A stretch of 9,972 nucleotides of DNA from Shewanella sp. (GTDB lineage Bacteria > Pseudomonadota > Gammaproteobacteria > Enterobacterales > Shewanellaceae): positions 1 to 9,972 of the forward strand of contig SDWK01000491.1 in NCBI GenBank assembly GCA_004195335.1, written 5' to 3'. The position numbers and the translations under genes were made by a program. Below are positions 8,001-9,972 of the stretch, piece by piece (the stretch's first letter is position 1; every line of letters begins with the position of its first letter). Under the pieces are notes generated by a model. That model searched no databases. It had not been told where the DNA came from and saw only the letters and a list, made by a program, of their open reading frames with translations.

Positions 8001-8791
8001 TTCAAGATGAAGTCGACCCAACCCCCTCTCGATTCAACTTCGAACGTGGTGCCAATGCTGGTAGCTTTATGCACCTAGTGCTGGAGTTGATAGACTTCAC
8101 TCAAGCTGAAAACGATCTACCGCTTCAGCTGCCACTCGCCATGGAAAAATACGGTATCGACGAGTCATGGTATGAGGTGCTATTAACCTGGTATCTGGAT
8201 CTACTCGCATCACCACTCATCGATGATGGCTCACTTAAACTGGCTCAATTAAGCAACTCACAAAAATTGGTGGAGATGGAGTTTTATCTGCCGATTAATC
8301 AACTTATTGCATCAAGACTCAATGAGTTGCTCGAACACTACGGTTACAGTGCAGGCCTCAATTTTGAATCTCTAAAAGGGATGCTCAAAGGTTTTATCGA
8401 TTTAACCTTCGAGCACCAGGGGCAGTTCTATATCGCCGATTATAAGTCTAACCACCTGGGAGATGATTTCAGCCATTATGGATTTGATGCCATGCGCGGC
8501 GCGATCCGCAGCCATAGATACGATCTGCAATACATCATCTACACCTTGGCTTTACATCGATATTTGCGACTGAGAATGCCAAATTACGATTACGATCAAC
8601 ATATTGGCGGCAGTTATTACCTCTTCTTGCGTGGCATGTCCGTCGATGCGCCACAATCTGGGGTCTTCTATGATAAGCCGCCTAAGGCCCTTATCGAGTC
8701 TCTCGATGAGCTGTTCGACCAAAAACGAACTGAATCAAATGCTCAATCTGCCCAAGCAGCACAAACCGATCAGAGGGAGCTTAAGCTATGA
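5054..8791 (+). CDS. recB: RecB, beta subunit of exonuclease V: SF1 3'-5' helicase and nuclease
   Basis: RecB is the 3'-5' motor and the only nuclease of RecBCD, and it loads RecA after Chi. The protein is 1245 aa from ATG 5054 (E. coli 1180 aa). Helicase motifs in order: Walker A ASAGTGKT (43-50, K49); Walker B IDEFQDTDP (D406, E407); GDPKQAIYAFRGAD (from 458); TNYRSS (R493); VTIHKSKGLEYP (about 781-792); LLYVAMTR (R852). The C-terminal nuclease domain is intact: GSFMHLVLE (H1007), GFIDL (D1116) and DYKSN (D1129, K1131) match E. coli H956, D1067, D1080 and K1082, with the same 13-residue spacing between the two aspartates. Two additions versus E. coli are a polar N-terminal extension of about 20 residues and a hydrophilic insert at about 428-451 between motifs II and III. 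The gene starts 1 nt after recC and its stop overlaps the recD start (ATGA), implying translational coupling. All key residues are present, so it should be active. Confidence 0.97.
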   Translation: MSSTHTENTPELNAKDASDETKTHSQPLDTLTLPFGGSRLIEASAGTGKTFTIAGLYVRLLLGHEIEKPLGCEQILVVTFTNAATGELRDRIRRKIQLAYRRFIGLETDDDLIESLYRLTPESERHLALKRLDLALKSLDEASIFTIHGFCQRILADMAFESSLLFESEFTLDDSEFLHHAVRDFWREQCYPLPLYLAEIIQKKFSDPDALSKQLRPLLGASQASAQPVPKEFTKLQQALTQSLSRLKLIWSRERDEIETLLHALPLSGVRFGKKPDGYPKLAAMLDAMDNWCKFSPSLPPMKVMECLSLSELKLNKGGEVPTPEQAPVLDHIERLCALINDFIPSFLYCAKNGISTRFAQQKSERNLLTPDDLLITLENALHPDGNSESGLANTIAKRFPVALIDEFQDTDPLQFAIFNRIYQMQPGSAPLDESTEQRGQALGETLPSNDLSLLMIGDPKQAIYAFRGADIHTYIQAREQTSEHYSLDTNYRSSRNMIVGVNTLFENRDDPFISEAIPFESVQPSPFADKKVFVEHANEPSALKIKLLSEDPEKGLNKTTARKRLAEDAAAEICRLLTESQAGQCTISGAPLKAKDIAVLVRDRNEAAVIKQSLSNRQIGAVFLSRDSVFNTLEAREMALVLHALATPKDERALRSALATSLLGYNALAIHGFNQDEMIRQTLLEQFDNLHQNWLRRGIMPALLNLANETKLIERLLQGEDGERRLTDFRHLAELLQQKATELDGISALVNWYEQALIENHANEEAQLRLESEQNLVQIVTIHKSKGLEYPVCFIPFVSLARDNRRKPAPMLYHENNKLVWDIEQTDEGWERHKRENLAEDLRLLYVAMTRPVYQCYLYIANHSRFTKKAGITSQLHETGIGYLLGIEDKACEFSRIQSQAQTLLRGQTSDAISITEMVEDASTQALEKVSDIQEMLTPKALKRKLYTPWRVGSYSGLVKDLPHERVLPGADDESFPELEIIQDEVDPTPSRFNFERGANAGSFMHLVLELIDFTQAENDLPLQLPLAMEKYGIDESWYEVLLTWYLDLLASPLIDDGSLKLAQLSNSQKLVEMEFYLPINQLIASRLNELLEHYGYSAGLNFESLKGMLKGFIDLTFEHQGQFYIADYKSNHLGDDFSHYGFDAMRGAIRSHRYDLQYIIYTLALHRYLRLRMPNYDYDQHIGGSYYLFLRGMSVDAPQSGVFYDKPPKALIESLDELFDQKRTESNAQSAQAAQTDQRELKL
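8774..8779 (+). promoter_or_regulatory. recD ribosome binding site inside the recB end
   Basis: AGGGAG lies 8 nt before the recD ATG at 8788, within the last recB codons. Together with the ATGA overlap it supports 8788 as the native recD start. Confidence 0.7.
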
Positions 8792-8993
8792 TCCAGTCAA
8801 CACAGCCCATTAAAGCCCTACTGAAAATTTGGGAAACAGAGCGGTTAATTACCCCACTCGACAGGCACTTTGCACTCGAGCTGGCACGGTTACACCAGAC
8901 TCAGCTGACAGAGTTAGATGCGCCCTGCTCAGTAAACAGTTATCTCAGCAACATACCTGCCTGCCCATTCACCAGATAGTGCTGGATAACCCT

Positions 8994-9972
8994 ATGGTTG
9001 AGCAGGTGTCACATTGCCGGATAAACTGTAGTCATGATGAGCTCACGGCCATATTAGCGCAATTCCCTTGTATCACCACCGTCAGTAATACCCTAGAAGT
9101 CGAGCCGTTAACGGCTCCTTCGACATCAACCTCACCAGCGACCTCAACACCAATCTCGACGCCAATAGTGTTAGATTGTGGCGATCTCTATCTGCAGCGT
9201 TATTACCAATTTGAGACTCAGGTCAGCGACTATCTTATTCAACTGTCAACGAGTCAGGGATCCAACGTCACCGATGCAACAAAAGCCAGCTTAGACATTC
9301 TTTTTCCTGCGCCAATCAATGATTTGGCGCCCACATTTGACTGGCAAAAAATCGCCACGGCCACCGCCTTTAGTAAAAAGCTGGCGGTTATCACCGGCGG
9401 CCCGGGCACGGGTAAAACCACCACAGTGACTAAGTTACTGTTTTTACTGACTCAAGAGTCGGCCATGACCATACGATTAGTCGCGCCGACGGGTAAGGCT
9501 GCAGCGCGGTTGAGTGAGTCAATCAAGGCCTCGAAGCTGCGCTTGAAACAGGAACTGGCTCCCTTCGCCGACAAGATAGATTTAACCAGTCTTAGCCGAG
9601 TCCCGGAGGAAGCTTCCACGCTACACCGTTTGCTTGGCGTTATTCCAAATTCATCAAAATTTAGGCACCATAAAGATAATCCTCTCAGGCTGGATCTGTT
9701 AGTCGTCGATGAAGCCTCGATGGTCGACCTGCCCATGATGCACAAGCTACTCGCGGCGCTCCCCGAACATGCAAGACTCATTCTGTTGGGCGATCAAGAT
9801 CAGCTCGCCTCGGTCGAAGCTGGCGCCGTGTTAGCGGACATCTGTGCAGGATTAAAGCAGAGCACTACCAGACCGAACGCCAATGATACCAAATGGCAAA
9901 TGCGCTATTCGGCCTCCTATGCCCAAAATTTATCGGCATTGACGGGTTACGACCTCAGTCCTTTTACCAGCC
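8994..9972 (+). CDS. Possible restart frame within recD (ATPase part of RecD)
   Basis: If the frameshift is real, the downstream RecD frame could only be made by re-initiation. The first in-frame ATG is 8994; a GTG at 8979 overlaps the TAG of the short upstream frame by one base. Neither has a convincing Shine-Dalgarno sequence. A product from ATG 8994 would keep the whole ATPase core seen here but lose about 69 residues of the N-terminal domain, which in the E. coli complex contacts RecC. It is listed because automated annotation may call this frame as the gene; I think a full-length recD with a sequence error is at least as likely. Confidence 0.3.
   Translation, partial: MVEQVSHCRINCSHDELTAILAQFPCITTVSNTLEVEPLTAPSTSTSPATSTPISTPIVLDCGDLYLQRYYQFETQVSDYLIQLSTSQGSNVTDATKASLDILFPAPINDLAPTFDWQKIATATAFSKKLAVITGGPGTGKTTTVTKLLFLLTQESAMTIRLVAPTGKAAARLSESIKASKLRLKQELAPFADKIDLTSLSRVPEEASTLHRLLGVIPNSSKFRHHKDNPLRLDLLVVDEASMVDLPMMHKLLAALPEHARLILLGDQDQLASVEAGAVLADICAGLKQSTTRPNANDTKWQMRYSASYAQNLSALTGYDLSPFTS
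9111..9164 (+). repeat. Ser/Thr/Pro-rich low-complexity insert in recD
   Basis: In the downstream RecD frame, residues APSTSTSPATSTPISTP lie between the N-terminal domain and the segment VLDCGDLYLQRYY, which corresponds to E. coli ILCGDRLYLNRMW. The DNA consists of imperfect copies of short units such as tcaacctcacc, cctcaacacc and ctcgacgcc, suggesting growth by slippage. E. coli has only a short linker at this place. It reads as a flexible linker and does not touch the ATPase motifs. Confidence 0.6.

Larger units (their letters stand above)
8788..9972 (+). pseudogene. recD: RecD, alpha subunit of exonuclease V; frameshifted as written and cut by the window edge
   Basis: RecD is the SF1 5'-3' helicase of RecBCD and is needed for its nuclease activity and Chi control. 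The first frame (ATG 8788, overlapping the recB stop) gives the RecD N-terminus, with LITPLDRHFALELARLHQ resembling the E. coli start, but it ends at TAG 8977-8979. Homology continues in the -1 frame from about 8919-8922: ALLSKQLSQQHTCLPI matches E. coli ALLS...VCLPL. That frame stays open to the window end and carries Walker A GGPGTGKTTT (9396-9425), APTGKAAARL, EEASTLHRLLG, VVDEASM (from 9702) and LGDQDQLASVEAGAVLADIC. Adding one base near 8921, for example restoring GCGGCC where GCGCC now stands, would give a continuous LDAALLSK. The rest looks fully conserved, so this is either a very recent mutation or a sequencing or assembly error. A Ser/Thr/Pro-rich insert lies at 9111-9164. The C-terminal part is outside the window. 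Confidence 0.88.

Noticed and set aside
8604..8813. 69-residue plus-strand open frame across the recB/recD junction
   Set aside because: It overlaps the conserved RecB C-terminus in another frame and has no support of its own.
8814..8979. Programmed -1 ribosomal frameshifting as the explanation for the split recD
   Set aside because: The two frames overlap here, but I see no X-XXY-YYZ slippery heptamer in the upstream frame near the point where homology changes frame, and RecD is not a family known for recoding.
9452..9781. 109-residue minus-strand open frame
   Set aside because: It is antisense to the conserved RecD ATPase core and is explained by it.
1..9972. A novel defence or mobile system
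   Set aside because: All coding sequence is accounted for by narK and recCBD; I see no integrase, transposase, terminal repeats, CRISPR repeats or orphan genes.

Overview
This window looks like chromosomal DNA of a gammaproteobacterium, most likely Shewanella or a close relative. That call is inferred from how closely the RecC, RecB and RecD proteins match the gammaproteobacterial RecBCD families and from the gene order recC-recB-recD without ptrA. I could not run a database search, so the genus is tentative.

Layout. Positions 1-1061 (minus strand) hold the first 353 codons of a nitrate/nitrite transporter of the NarK/NNP branch of the major facilitator superfamily; its 3' end lies beyond the left edge. 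Positions 1062-1434 are an AT-rich divergent intergenic region. It holds a plausible FNR-type promoter for the transporter, a perfect 10-bp-arm palindrome of unknown function, and a weak candidate promoter for recC. Positions 1435-9972 (plus strand) are the recCBD operon: recC (1205 aa), recB (1245 aa, starting 1 nt after the recC stop) and the 5' part of recD (ATGA overlap with recB), which runs off the right edge.

How the genes work together. RecB, RecC and RecD form exonuclease V, which binds double-strand DNA ends, unwinds and degrades them, and switches at a Chi sequence to loading RecA. RecB supplies the 3'-5' helicase and the nuclease, RecC is the inactive-helicase scaffold that reads Chi, and RecD is the 5'-3' helicase. 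The tight spacing implies one transcript and coupled translation. The transporter is functionally unrelated and only shares the intergenic region.

Main points of interest. recD as written carries a single-base frameshift near position 8920: the RecD N-terminus is read in one frame up to a stop at 8977-8979, and the rest of RecD, including the Walker A motif, continues intact in the -1 frame. Two of the RecC residues at positions linked to Chi reading in E. coli are clearly changed and a third is conservatively changed. The transporter promoter region has an unexplained perfect palindrome. I see no mobile element, CRISPR array, RNA gene or unknown multi-gene system here.
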